Shown: positions 27,301 to 35,540, counted from the first letter of the stretch. The stretch: DNA of 38,731 nucleotides from Thraustochytrium sp. TN22 (GCA_013306675.1 JABLUY010000298.1:1-38731); one strand, 5' to 3'. Numbers and translations are program-made. The notes: generated by a model from the sequence alone, not told the origin.

Positions 27301-29194
27301 CTCCGCCGGCGCCCTCGCCGCGCGCCGAGCTGAGACGCGGCCCTTGCGGGGACGGGCCGCCGCCGAGCATCACCACACGGCCGTTCGACAGCGACGGGAG
27401 CTGCAGGCGGGCCTCGCGCGGGCGCAGCGAGCGCAGCGTCTCGACGCTGGCCAGCGGCCAGTTCCCGTCCGCGCTACTGAGCTCGAGCAGAATCGTCTGG
27501 CCGTCCTCGAGGTCGGCCTCTTCGACGGACTCGGACGGGTCGTTGAGGAGCTTGACGCTCGGCGCGTTGGGGCTGCCGCGGTACGAGGGCGACCCGGCCG
27601 AGGCGCGCACGGGCGACTCGGGCCCCGACTCGTGCGCGGAGGCGGCTGCCGAGGGCGCTTCGTCATCCAGCACGCACCAGAGACGCATGCGCTCGGCCGA
27701 GAAGCGCTCGCGGTTCTGCAGCGCCGCGGCAGCCTGCGCCGCCGCGCCGTCTTCGAGCGCACTCTGCGTACTAAAGAGAGACTCGGACGAGGTGGCGCGT
27801 GTGCGCGGCTCCATGAGGCGGTCCAAGATCGCGCGCTCTAAGTCGCGAACCGTGGCGCAGCGCGACACGTGGATGCGCGCCGACGAGGACTGGCCCCGCT
27901 CCGCGGCCTCGCGCGCGCCCTCGCCGCACTCGGACGAGAAGGTCACACAGCGCACATTGAGGGCCACGGGAAAGAGCTCGATCTCCGGCGTGCCGCGCGG
28001 GCCGTCCGCGCAGATAACGCGGCGCTCCAGCGTCGGACCGCCGCCGTAAATACCGTGCAGGAACTCCCAGGCCTCCTGGCACAGCACGACGAAGTCGTGC
28101 TGGTAGACGAGGCCGACGCGCAGCACGCAGAGCTCCAAGGCGGCGTCCAGGTCCTCGGGCGGGACACCGTCCAGTTCGGGGCCCAGGTCGCACACGAGCG
28201 CGCGGTTGTCGATGGGGCCCGGGCGCTGGATCATGTTGCCGCTGCGCAGCGTCATAAAGTCCAGGCCGCCCTCGCAGAAGCCGCTATAGGCCTGCCAGCT
28301 GCGGAACCAGGCGGCGGACACAACATACCAGGCCTGGCCCGGCACGAGCGGCTCGCGCGCAGGGTCGCGGTGCGCGCGCTTGAAGGAGGCGCCCTCCATG
28401 AGCTGGTTGCGGCTCGACTGATGCAGCAGCGGCGCCGGCACGGCCGGCGCAGACGCCAGAGCCGGGCCCGGGCCCGGGACCTCCTGAAAGCGCAGCGGCC
28501 GCGCCAGCATGCCGTCGTCGGGCCGCGGTGGCAGGGGCGGCGGCGCTCGCGCTTGCGCTTCTGCGGCCGCCGCCGCCTGGAAAACGGGCTCCAGCAGTTT
28601 CTGGCCGACGCGCGCGGGCCAGCTCACGAGCGGCGCGCCCATGTGGCGGCCCATGACGGCCACAAAGGCGTCGAACGAGATCCACTCGAGCGCGCCGCCG
28701 TCGCCGCGCACGCGGCCCGTGTGAAAGGCCTCGTTCACGAGGTCGTACGAGGCCCGGCGCTCCTCGTCGCTCAGGCGGTAGTCGTCCAGCTGATCGGCGA
28801 AACGCAGCAGCGTGCGCCGGTTCAGCATGTTGCGGCCGTCCTCGTCGTAGACGCGGAAGAGGAAGCGCGCCTTCTCCTCCATCTTGCCGCGGCACAGGAT
28901 GCCGAGTCCGCAGAGCAGCTCGCGCCAGTCCAGCATGTGGTTCCGGTTGGAGTCAAAGACGGCGAACATGCGCATCGCCAGCACTTCGGGCAAATCGGGA
29001 AAGTCGACCAGCACGAGCGTCTTGAACATCATGAAGCCGATCTCCGGCGCGCCCTGCTGCGGCCCCGCGCGCGACAGCCGCTCGAACCCCTGGTACAACG
29101 CATTGAGCTCCACAGAACTGAACCTCTTCCTCGCCTCATCCACGCCCAGCACGCCGCGCGCCGCGGGCGTGGACGACGACAGCCCCACCCACAT
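24338..29194 (-). CDS. USP32: USP32-like ubiquitin C-terminal hydrolase with EF-hands, DUSP domain and CaaX box
   Basis: Predicted 1618-residue cysteine protease that removes ubiquitin. N-terminal calcium-binding region: a canonical EF-hand loop DSNRNHMLDWRE (~79-90) and a degenerate one (~116-127, no Glu at position 12). A DUSP domain follows (~280-410), then a UBL-like/low-complexity region. The split USP catalytic domain has the Cys box NLGNTCFMSA with Cys707, zinc pairs Cys860/863 and Cys1314/1317, the His box with His1535 and FDD with Asp1552, so the catalytic triad is complete. Between the halves lie acidic inserts, including long Glu runs (~1390-1440). It ends CSIM, a farnesylation-type CaaX box. 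Human USP32 has the same EF-hand/DUSP/USP order and a C-terminal prenyl site, and acts on Golgi/endosomal membranes; the same location is inferred. Divergent from SGTA with a ~1-kb shared upstream region. Confidence 0.93.
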   Translation of the reverse strand: MWVGLSSSTPAARGVLGVDEARKRFSSVELNALYQGFERLSRAGPQQGAPEIGFMMFKTLVLVDFPDLPEVLAMRMFAVFDSNRNHMLDWRELLCGLGILCRGKMEEKARFLFRVYDEDGRNMLNRRTLLRFADQLDDYRLSDEERRASYDLVNEAFHTGRVRGDGGALEWISFDAFVAVMGRHMGAPLVSWPARVGQKLLEPVFQAAAAAEAQARAPPPLPPRPDDGMLARPLRFQEVPGPGPALASAPAVPAPLLHQSSRNQLMEGASFKRAHRDPAREPLVPGQAWYVVSAAWFRSWQAYSGFCEGGLDFMTLRSGNMIQRPGPIDNRALVCDLGPELDGVPPEDLDAALELCVLRVGLVYQHDFVVLCQEAWEFLHGIYGGGPTLERRVICADGPRGTPEIELFPVALNVRCVTFSSECGEGAREAAERGQSSSARIHVSRCATVRDLERAILDRLMEPRTRATSSESLFSTQSALEDGAAAQAAAALQNRERFSAERMRLWCVLDDEAPSAAASAHESGPESPVRASAGSPSYRGSPNAPSVKLLNDPSESVEEADLEDGQTILLELSSADGNWPLASVETLRSLRPREARLQLPSLSNGRVVMLGGGPSPQGPRLSSARGEGAGGGPGGAKGATSAASSAPVSSAPHRNAPVVTLSARVDAADGLDAHGAHGIHGMHGSHGMHGTQHVPGNVGMTNLGNTCFMSASLQCLIHTELLKQYVLDNAYFADINRSVRESTHGRLVDAFADILRTAWGANGRIPPSIAPRRFKRELGKHDARFLGVQQQDAQELLSSLLDGLAQDLNRVRSKAYVELKDSDGRADEEVAREWWMAHLRRELSIVTALFSGQFKTLLRCEACGYESARFEPFYTLSLPLPESPQRTVTVHVVFADASRPPLLVAMRLDKAGTFADVRRALLDMQPGVNGEVTTSQFGGANASVGGSPLGAVEAEPREPRRLESSRLVLAYVFERQIYSVIPDVRPLDTLRGRDPLYAFELPVVEHDNGYEGADADLKNASADEGAEEGGAQPQDGEEEEEEEARPIDIGSQVAYQPDPHAADGAAGAAPLMGVVVARRGVTSKRDGRKAKFEVKFAMNVDELGETRSIVLTEDEVEAVPMEPIMLALEQRVWQHHACYFVNPMRAVHVSMPFVLMARPDRLSGRALYEAVARQVGVEPPELKAAATPGPAARLTDQAIRAQWGFAIVVLGNKGGKSCGCCSWMSACDGCPVQPNQGEPVSVLISRSCTLAIDWGSTSSPSGRGKTGALTMVVVDKHSSVEDARLEEQRRMPLSSLLENFVQTEMLTGADQARCARCKDFEDHSMTLGLWRAPPILVIHLKRFDRNRKLLNLVDYPTRDLDLGPYLARAMPAQPQKSMKAMAKLRLPKKTKVGASGDVRERDAEDCGEGNGEEEVEPEGDGEEEEEEEEQEQEQAEAEAMRRGDEAAMPSASAAAYNEEDEEDEAKEDSSSSKEPTTAELEKASAEAEALEAVEQLVDSDYLGLRAYGGQEHGGIPPEYDLYGVVDHSGSLGGGHYIAKVKSSVSGEWYNFDDRIVTRINEDEAVSSGAYLLFYVRKDVANGLNVNEVFPTKVLDPKSLKVARKNLAGATSDQRCSIM

Positions 29195-30202
29195 GGTCTG
29201 CGCCTTGCTTCGCCGCGCCGCGCCGCGCCGCGCGCTCGCCCGCGCGCCGCGCGCCGCCCGCCGCCGCCGCCGCCGCCGCTGCGCTACGCCTTGGGCGTGA
29301 CGTCGCGCTCACTCGTCGCCCCGCCGGTGCGGAATCCTCGAAGCACCGGGCCGGGCCCTCCCTCCCAGCCGCAGCCGCACCTCGTCGCACCTCGTCGCAC
29401 CTCGCCTCGCCGCGCCGCGCCGCGCCTCGCCGCGCCGCGCCGCGCGCCGCGCCGCGCCGCGCGCCGCTCGCTAGGCCGTGCCGCGGGCCGCGCCCGCCTC
29501 GCGCGCCGCGCAAGCAAGGGCGCGCGACCTCGCCGAGCTCGAGCTCGGGAGGGGGAAAGGAGGGAGGGACCCAAGTCGGCGCGCCGGCCTCCAGTTGATT
29601 TTGAATTTCAAAAGTTCGCGCGCGCCGCTCGCCGCGCCGCGCCGCGCCGCGCCGCGCCGCCTGCCCGCGCGCGCGCCGCCGCCGCCGCCGCCGCCGCCGC
29701 CACTGCCGCCGCCGCCGCCGCGCCTGGCGCAGCGCCCGAGACTCCGGTCTGCGGCGGCCGGCCGAGGCGAGGCCAGCCTGCCTGTTCGAAAATGAATTAA
29801 AATACGAGACAGGTCGTTTTCCAGTTACGTACGCGCCGCCTTGTGCACGCGGCGCTACTCGCGCGCTGCCCCCCGCTCCCTCGACGCCGCTGCTTGCGCG
29901 CCGGCCGCCGCGTCGGCGGCGGGGGCACGGCGCGAGCGCCGTGCGCGACTTCGCGCAGGGGGGAGAACGGCGCGGAACCCGGGTGCGCCGTCGGGCGGCT
30001 TCCAGATCAACGTGATCACAACGATGAAGAAGGCCGCGGCGGGCCAGACCCCGATCTGGAGCGAGCGTCGGCGAGCAGCGGAGCGCGGCGGCGGCGCCAG
30101 CGGCGGCGTGCGGGCGTGCGGGCGTGCAGGCGGGCGGGCGGGCGGGCGGGCTCTCTGCCGAGCGGCGGGGCAGCGGCGCGGAGCGGGCAGCGTCGCGTCA
30201 AC
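29195..30202. promoter_or_regulatory. shared upstream region of USP32-like gene and SGTA
   Basis: About 1 kb between two divergent start codons, so it must hold both promoters. It is mostly CGC/GCC low-complexity sequence: CCTCGCCGCGCCG-type repeats at 29390-29470, CGCCG runs at 29630-29730 and GGGCG runs at 30120-30155. Two AT-rich islands stand out: 29595-29616 (TTTTGA-ATT-TCAAAA inverted repeat) and about 29789-29815 (contains AATTAAAATA). They are candidate core-promoter or nucleosome-free sites, by inference only. Open frames here run through low-complexity sequence and I do not call them. Confidence 0.45.
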
Positions 30203-31300
30203 ATGGCGGGCGAGCGCGAGCTGCGCGCGGCCGTGGCCAAGTACCTGGGCGCCAAGGGCCGCGAGGCGCTGGGCACGACGGAGGAGGAGGAGGCGGCCGC
30301 CGTGGACCTGCTGGAGGTCTTTCGCGCCGGCTGTGAGAAACTGGGCATCGAGCTCAAGGAGGAGGAGGAGGAGGACAAGGGCGCGGCGCCTGACGCGGCG
30401 CGCGCCGCCGTCGAGGGGTCGGCCAAGTTTCAAAAGTACCTCTCGCGCGTCGTCGAGAAGGGCTACTTTGCTGGCGTGGAGGAAGGCTCGACCGAGTACA
30501 AGGAAAAGTACGAGCGCCTCGTGGCCAAGTACGTGGAGAAGTTCGGTGCCGAGGCGGCGCCGGCCGCGGGGGCGGCCGCGCCGTCCGCCAGCGCGAGCGG
30601 CCCAGCCGACGATGCGGCCGAGGCCGAGGCCAACAAGCTCAAGGAGGAAGGCAACGAGCTGCTAAAGACCAAGGAGTACGAGCGCGCGGTCGTGGCCTAC
30701 AGCAAGGCCATCGACCTGTCGCCGGCCGGCAAGAACTCGCACATCTTCTACGGCAACCGCGCTGCCGCCTATCTGTATCTGAACAACTTCGAGAGCTGCC
30801 TCGAAGATTGCGCCGTCTCGGTCACGCTCGAGCCCACCTACGCCAAGGCGCACGCACGCGCGTCCACCGCGGCGCTGCGCCTCGGCAACACCGAGGAGGC
30901 GCGCAAGTCCGCCAAGCGCGCGCTGGATCTGGAGCCCGGCAACGTCGCCGCGCAGCGCACGCTGGACCAGCTTTCGTCCGTCGCTGGCGGCGCGGGCGGT
31001 GCTGGTGGCGCGGGCGGCGCTGGTGGCATGCCCGGCATGGGCGGCCTCGCCGACATGATGCGGGGCATGGACCCGTCCACCATGGAGCAGATGCGCAAGG
31101 CCGCGGAGGGCATGGGCGGCGGCGGCGGCGGCGGCGGCATGCCGGACCTGGCTGGCCTCATGAACAACCCGGGCCTCATGCAGGCGGCGCAGCAGATGAT
31201 GTCTCAGAACCCGCAGATGATGCAGATGGCGCAGCAGATGATGCAGGACCCCAACGCCATGGCCGACATGATGAAGATGATGGGCAACATGCGTCAATGA
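30203..31300 (+). CDS. SGTA: small glutamine-rich TPR co-chaperone (SGTA/Sgt2)
   Basis: Predicted 365 residues. Sgt2/SGTA hands tail-anchored membrane proteins to the GET/TRC pathway and binds Hsp70/Hsp90 through its TPR domain. The start at 30203 (context CAACATGG) was chosen because the N-terminal dimerisation helices begin there; the frame is open further upstream but Arg/Gly-rich. Residues ~1-55 match the Get4/5-binding dimer domain (DLLEVFRAGCEKLGI). Residues ~70-118 form an extra charged helical segment not typical of the human protein. Three TPRs span ~141-253, with carboxylate-clamp residues in KEEGNELLK, GNRAAAY and AKAHAR. A Gly/Ala/Met-rich linker follows. The C-terminus (LMNNPGLMQAAQQMM and on) is the Met/Gln-rich client-binding STI1-like region, close to the fungal form. 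Cytosolic. No introns. Confidence 0.93.
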   Translation: MAGERELRAAVAKYLGAKGREALGTTEEEEAAAVDLLEVFRAGCEKLGIELKEEEEEDKGAAPDAARAAVEGSAKFQKYLSRVVEKGYFAGVEEGSTEYKEKYERLVAKYVEKFGAEAAPAAGAAAPSASASGPADDAAEAEANKLKEEGNELLKTKEYERAVVAYSKAIDLSPAGKNSHIFYGNRAAAYLYLNNFESCLEDCAVSVTLEPTYAKAHARASTAALRLGNTEEARKSAKRALDLEPGNVAAQRTLDQLSSVAGGAGGAGGAGGAGGMPGMGGLADMMRGMDPSTMEQMRKAAEGMGGGGGGGGMPDLAGLMNNPGLMQAAQQMMSQNPQMMQMAQQMMQDPNAMADMMKMMGNMRQ

Positions 31301-31624
31301 GTGTTCGAGCCCTCCGCCGAGGTCGAGAGAAGCGAGCGCCCTGGCTGTTTTGAGCATTGTCTGCCTCTGCCTGCCTGCCCGCCTGCTTGGCCTGGCCTGC
31401 CTGTCGTTTCGTCCGTTCGCGCCGTCCCGGATTCAATCAAAGAATTTTTTCCTTGATGTGCACTGGCGCATGGCTGCCACGCCACTCGTGGCGGCCCGTC
31501 CCCGCACGCCCTTGCGTGCTTTTCCTTGTCCTCCTTGCTGCGCGCGGCTGAAGCGCGCGCGGCCGCCGCCGCGCGCCGGTCGCGCCCGCTGTGTCTCGGT
31601 CGCCAGCAGCAAAGCGCCATCATC
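31301..31624. other. spacer between SGTA and the UGT-like gene
   Basis: The 3' end of SGTA and the promoter of the next gene on the same strand. A short AT-rich patch with a T6 run lies at about 31430-31456. Nothing else is recognised. Confidence 0.4.
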
Positions 31625-34110
31625 ATGGCCATGCTCTTGGTCCTGCTCGCGCTGCTCTGCTGGCACGCGTATGCGAGCGTGCCACAGGCGTCGCGGGCGT
31701 CGCACGTGCTCTTCGTGTCGGTGCCCGTCTATCGGCACGCCGACCCGCTGCTGTAAGTCCCTCTGCTGCGCCCGCGCGCTCCGCGGCCCGGGCCCGAGCC
31801 CGCGCGCGAATGGGCGGCCCAGGTTGGCGCCGCCTCCGCCTCCGCCTCCGCCTCGGCCGCCGCCGCCACCGCCGCCGCCGCCCGCTACCGCCTGCTGCGC
31901 TCGGTCCAGCCAGGTAGCGCGTCGCGAGCCCTGCGCCCCACGCCCCGCGCCGCCGCGAGGCCGTCGCCGTCGCCGCCGAGGCCGTCGAGGCCCGCGCCGT
32001 ACCTGGCGCCCTCCAACGTGCACGAGGTGGACGAGAAGGAGGAGGAGGAGAACGACGGCGGCGGCGACGACGAGGAGGAGCGGAGAAGGAGTTGGCGGTG
32101 GTTGAGGGGGAAGCGGAGGTGAACGCTCAAGATCGGAGGACTGACACGAGACGATGCGTCCATCGCGACCCGCACAGCGAGATCGCCGGCCAGTATGCCC
32201 GCGACCACGACTCGCGCGTGCGCTTTGCCATCCCGGCGTGGTTCGCGCCGGCGCTGCTTTCGGGCATGCGCAAGGACCTGCTTGCCGTGGTCGATGTGCT
32301 GCGGCTTGAGGATGTGCCAAGACCTCATCGAGCGCAAAGGACTCCTAGCGGGACAGCTTTTGGTGGCCAAGCACAGGACGACATGGATGACGTGGCGGTG
32401 GACCGCTCGCTAGATGATAGCTTTGGCTTCGCGCTAGAGTCCAGAGAGTCGCTGCGTGAGCTCTTCGAGGGACCAATGACCACAGCGCTCTTGCGCGCCT
32501 ACGGCGAAGACATGCGGACAGGAGAGGAGCTCCCAACCCTCGTCGTCGCAGACCGCTACACACTAGCAGGCCTCAACTTTGCGCACGCGCGTGACCTGCC
32601 GCTTGTGGTACACAACCCGTGGACGCTGGCGGACATTGATGACCCGCCACCGTACGTGCTGAGCCCAGGCGCTGGCATGGGCGCCGGCGACGTTCACGTG
32701 CTGTCGCGCCTTCAAAATCTATGGCACCGGCTGCGCGGCCGTATCCGCGACGCCAGGTACACGCGAGCGAGCTTTGACGGGGTGCGTTCGAGCCTCGGCC
32801 TGCCCGAACTCGCGGTACCGGCCGACTACTGTGAAGACCGCCTGGTCTTGAGCGACTCGGTGCTCGGCTGGCTCGACGAGGCACGGCCGCTGCCGCCGCT
32901 GCAGCAACTCGTCGGGGCTGTGCTGCCAGCGGCGACCGCATTAGCCTCTAGCGCTGGCGCTAGCTCTGGCTCAGACTCTCTGTCGAGCTCGTCCTCGGAT
33001 TCGTCCTCGTCTTCGGCCTCGTCGTCGTCGTCGTCGTCGTCATCGCCCTCGCCCCCCTCCTCGCTCGTTGTGCTTCTACACGGCACATATGAGACCAAGG
33101 AGGTACGCGCGCTCCACGACGCCTGCACGCGCAAAGGTTGGGCGCTCGTGTACTTGGGGGAGCGGTGCCTCAACTACGTCATGCTCTCGCGCTTCTGCGA
33201 CCGGTACGCCGCGGCGCCGACACGGCCGGTCGTCATGGTCACCAACGGAGACCTGGCCTGCGTGCACCTCGCCGGTGTCTGCGGCAACGTGCGCGCACTC
33301 GTGCTGCGGCCGATTCTGCCCGAGCAACACGAAGTCGCCACGCGGGTGCACCTGAGCGGCATCGGCGTCAGCGTCGCGCCGGCCGCCATGGCTCGCACAG
33401 TGGAGGCGGTTCCGGAGTCCCCGCAGGCGCAGGCTCGGGCGCAGCGCCTGCGACTCTTTGGGGAGGCGCTGCGCGTGGCCGGTGGTGCGCCGCGCGCCTC
33501 GCTCTGGCTCGGTCGCGTCGTGGATTACAGCCCGGCACACTTTCTCCCGCTCGACTGCGGTCTGCCGTGGATCGAGCTGCACTTCTTGGACGTCTATACG
33601 CTCTACCTGTGTGGCCTGCTGGCCTCGCTCATGGTGCTCAAGATCTTCTGGACTACGGTGGTGACGGCGCTCGTCCCGGAGGAGGGCGAGCTGGAGCCCT
33701 CGGGCGGGCTCTTCAGCCTGGCTGACGCGCCTCCGCACCTGGCGCAGGCCCACGGGCATGCGCCAGGCGGTGCCGACCCGCTCAAAGACCCGGTCGGGCC
33801 CTTGGCGAACGGCCACCCGCACCGGCATCATTTGAACCATGCTGGCCAGGGCCTGCACCGCCGCAAGGGCCGCGTTGGAGACAGCACGTGGGCCCCGGCA
33901 TCGGCGAACGGGGCGTCGAATGGCGACACCTTGGTCGCAGGCCAGGCGGCCTCGCAGCCCACATCGGACGGGGTTGGGGGCGCGCAAGAGTCCGCGAACG
34001 GAGCTGCATCATCTTCAACTGCCGCTGGTTCCGTCGGCAGCGCCTGCCCGGCGGTCGCCAAGCAAACCATCTCGTACGAGCGTGTGGTAAACGCCAAGAG
34101 TTCGACCTAG
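31625..34110 (+). CDS. UDP-glycosyltransferase-like membrane protein, split by at least one intron
   Basis: Exon 1 (31625-31752) encodes a signal peptide and the first GT-B strand (HVLFVSVPVYRHADPLL), the usual start of UDP-glucosyl/glucuronosyltransferases. It stops at a consensus GTAAGT donor (31753). The next exon boundary is unclear: the frame is open from 31918 onward and family-like from about 32160 (RVRFAIPAW) to the stop at 34108. Later parts: LPTLVVADRY-type first lobe; an inserted poly-Ser linker; the second lobe VVLLHGTYETKE; the donor-site region VMVTNGDLACVHLA followed by LPEQHEVA; a C-terminal membrane helix (33601-33651) and a Ser/Gly/Ala-rich tail. This is a type I ER protein by family analogy. 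The signature THGG is TNGD here, so donor binding may be altered. The exact exon model from 31753 to about 32160 is not resolved. Confidence 0.7.
31753..31758 (+). other. splice donor GTAAGT
   Basis: CTGCT|GTAAGT follows directly on the exon encoding the signal peptide and first strand; reading through gives TAA at once. One phase-compatible acceptor is TAG at 31915-31917, which would make a 165-nt intron and continue in a frame that then needs a second, very short intron. Other acceptors are possible. Confidence 0.65.
32940..33062 (+). repeat. TCG/TCC trinucleotide tract encoding a poly-Ser linker
   Basis: Runs of TCG and TCC with few interruptions inside the UGT-like gene encode Ser (with some Asp, Ala and Pro) between its two Rossmann-like lobes. 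It is in frame, so it is an expanded linker and not a break. Confidence 0.8.
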
Positions 34111-34350
34111 GCAAGAGGGATTCACTGCAGGCCAGGCGGCCTCGCAACCTACATCGGACGTGGCTGGGGGCACGCAAGAGTCCGCGAACGGAGCTGCATC
34201 TTCTTCTTGCTCTTCTTCTTCTGCCGCTGGTTCCGTCGGCAGCGCCTGCCCGGCGAACGCCAAGCAGACCATCTCGTTCGAGCGTGAGTTAAAAACGCAA
34301 AGCGTGAGTTTTAAACGCAAAGCGTTCGCTAGCTAGGCAAGGAATTCACT
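33937..34350 (+). repeat. tandem duplication of the UGT-like gene's 3' end
   Basis: The coding tail from 33937 recurs at 34127 with roughly 90 percent identity by eye, except for a TCT-rich insertion. The copy runs through TCGTTCGAGCGTGAG (about 34290), then two 20-bp units (GCGTGAGTT...CGCAAA), a TAG, and a second copy of the AGGCAAG...ATTCACTGCA junction (34110 and 34335). The second copy is open in the corresponding frame and would encode a variant C-terminus, but it lies beyond the first copy's stop codon. Both copies begin after a CAG that could act as a splice acceptor. Confidence 0.85.
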
Positions 34351-34415
34351 GCAACCGCGGCGCTTCGCTAAAGGTAAGAGAAGAAGAGATTGGTATCGAG
34401 GAAGAAGTCAAAGTA

Positions 34416-35489
34416 TCACTTGGCCTCCCAAATAATTGTGCCGTCACAAGTGCAGACCTTCTTGTGGTTGGCGCCGACGACGGCGCTGCGCGCGACGACG
34501 CAGGCAGCGAGCGAGGGCCAGTCCTCCTCGTCATCAGCATGCACGACGAGGCCGCGGCCAATGGCCTCCCAGACGCGCAGACCATGCACCGCCTGCGCAA
34601 TATCGATGGAACCCGAGTCGTCGGCCTTGGCGGTGCAGAGGAAGCCCGCGCAGGACTGGGCCTCGGCGCGCGTCTTGGGCGCCTTGGACGCGGGGGCCTC
34701 GGCGCCCTGGAAAACGCCGCCCTGCATGCCAGGGCGCGGGTCGCCGTAGCAATGCACGGCGATCGAATACGACGCGCCTGGGCGCAGGCCGCCGAGCGAG
34801 GCCTGGAGCGCCGCGGTCTCGTTGGTGCGCTGGATCACGCGCACGACGCCGACGACAGAGCCGTGGCCGTACGCCTCGCCGCGGAACTCTCCAATCACCG
34901 ACACGCTCTCCTCGTACGAGCCCACGGTATCCGGCACGGTCAGCGCGGTCGGGTCGGCGCCCTCGCCGCCGCTCGTGCCGATGATGCGCGCCTCCCGGCC
35001 CTGCGCCTCGAGCACGTCGACCACCTGCTTGGCCGAGGCGGCGCTGCGCACCACGACGAGCTCCGCCGGCAGGTCCACGGACACCACGTCCCAGCCCTGG
35101 CCCTCCAGCGCAGACCGCACGCCCTTGACGCAGCCCTCGCACGTCATCTTCACATACAGCTCATACGTGAGCGTCTCGGCGGAAGTCTGTGCCCCCGCCG
35201 AGGCCGCCACCGCCGCCGCCATGCTGCCCTCGCCCTCGCCCTCGCCCTCGCCGAGCGCGCGCTGGCTCGTCGCTGTCGCCGCCGCCGCCGCCGCCGCCGC
35301 CGCCAGCCCGCGCGCCGCGCCGCCCCAGGCCCCGCGCGCGCGACTTGCGATCTGCAACCTGCGAGCGTCCGGGACTGCGCGCATCGGGCTGTCGTGCGGC
35401 GGCGAGCCCCTGTTCATGCCGCCCCGCGCGTGCCGCCCGCTGCGTGCCAGCGGCGTTCGCGCCGCGCCGAGGAGGGCCCGCCGCAGCAT
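34416..35489 (-). CDS. CCS: copper chaperone for superoxide dismutase
   Basis: Predicted 357 residues. CCS loads copper into Cu/Zn-SOD and catalyses its disulfide. The start at 35489 was chosen because it begins an Arg/Ala/Leu-rich presequence (MLRRALLGAARTPLARS) typical of mitochondrial targeting; residues ~20-105 are low complexity. Domain I is an HMA copper-binding fold (~108-172) with MTCEGC, Cys117 and Cys120. Domain II is SOD1-like (~190-335): VVGVVRVIQ, AVHCYGD, and LRVWEAIGRGLVV match CCS/SOD1. The HVH and GGP/zinc-loop ligands are mostly missing (a single His remains), as in some fungal CCS proteins. Domain III ends VCTCDGTIIWEAK with the transfer motif Cys346-Thr-Cys348. All chaperone cysteines are present, so it should be functional in copper transfer but not as a dismutase. 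An in-frame Met just before the HMA domain would give a cytosolic form. Confidence 0.93.
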   Translation of the reverse strand: MLRRALLGAARTPLARSGRHARGGMNRGSPPHDSPMRAVPDARRLQIASRARGAWGGAARGLAAAAAAAAATATSQRALGEGEGEGEGSMAAAVAASAGAQTSAETLTYELYVKMTCEGCVKGVRSALEGQGWDVVSVDLPAELVVVRSAASAKQVVDVLEAQGREARIIGTSGGEGADPTALTVPDTVGSYEESVSVIGEFRGEAYGHGSVVGVVRVIQRTNETAALQASLGGLRPGASYSIAVHCYGDPRPGMQGGVFQGAEAPASKAPKTRAEAQSCAGFLCTAKADDSGSIDIAQAVHGLRVWEAIGRGLVVHADDEEDWPSLAACVVARSAVVGANHKKVCTCDGTIIWEAK

Positions 35490-35517
35490 GCTCGTTGTCG
35501 TGCACGCCGTCGCCCTC

Positions 35518-35540
35518 CTCGTCGTCGTCGTCGTCGTCCT
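35518..35540. repeat. GTC trinucleotide microsatellite
   Basis: A GTC run in the leader just upstream of the CCS start codon, between CCS and the downstream end of UROD. The frame through it is open (Thr/Arg-rich) but precedes the targeting peptide. Confidence 0.75.
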
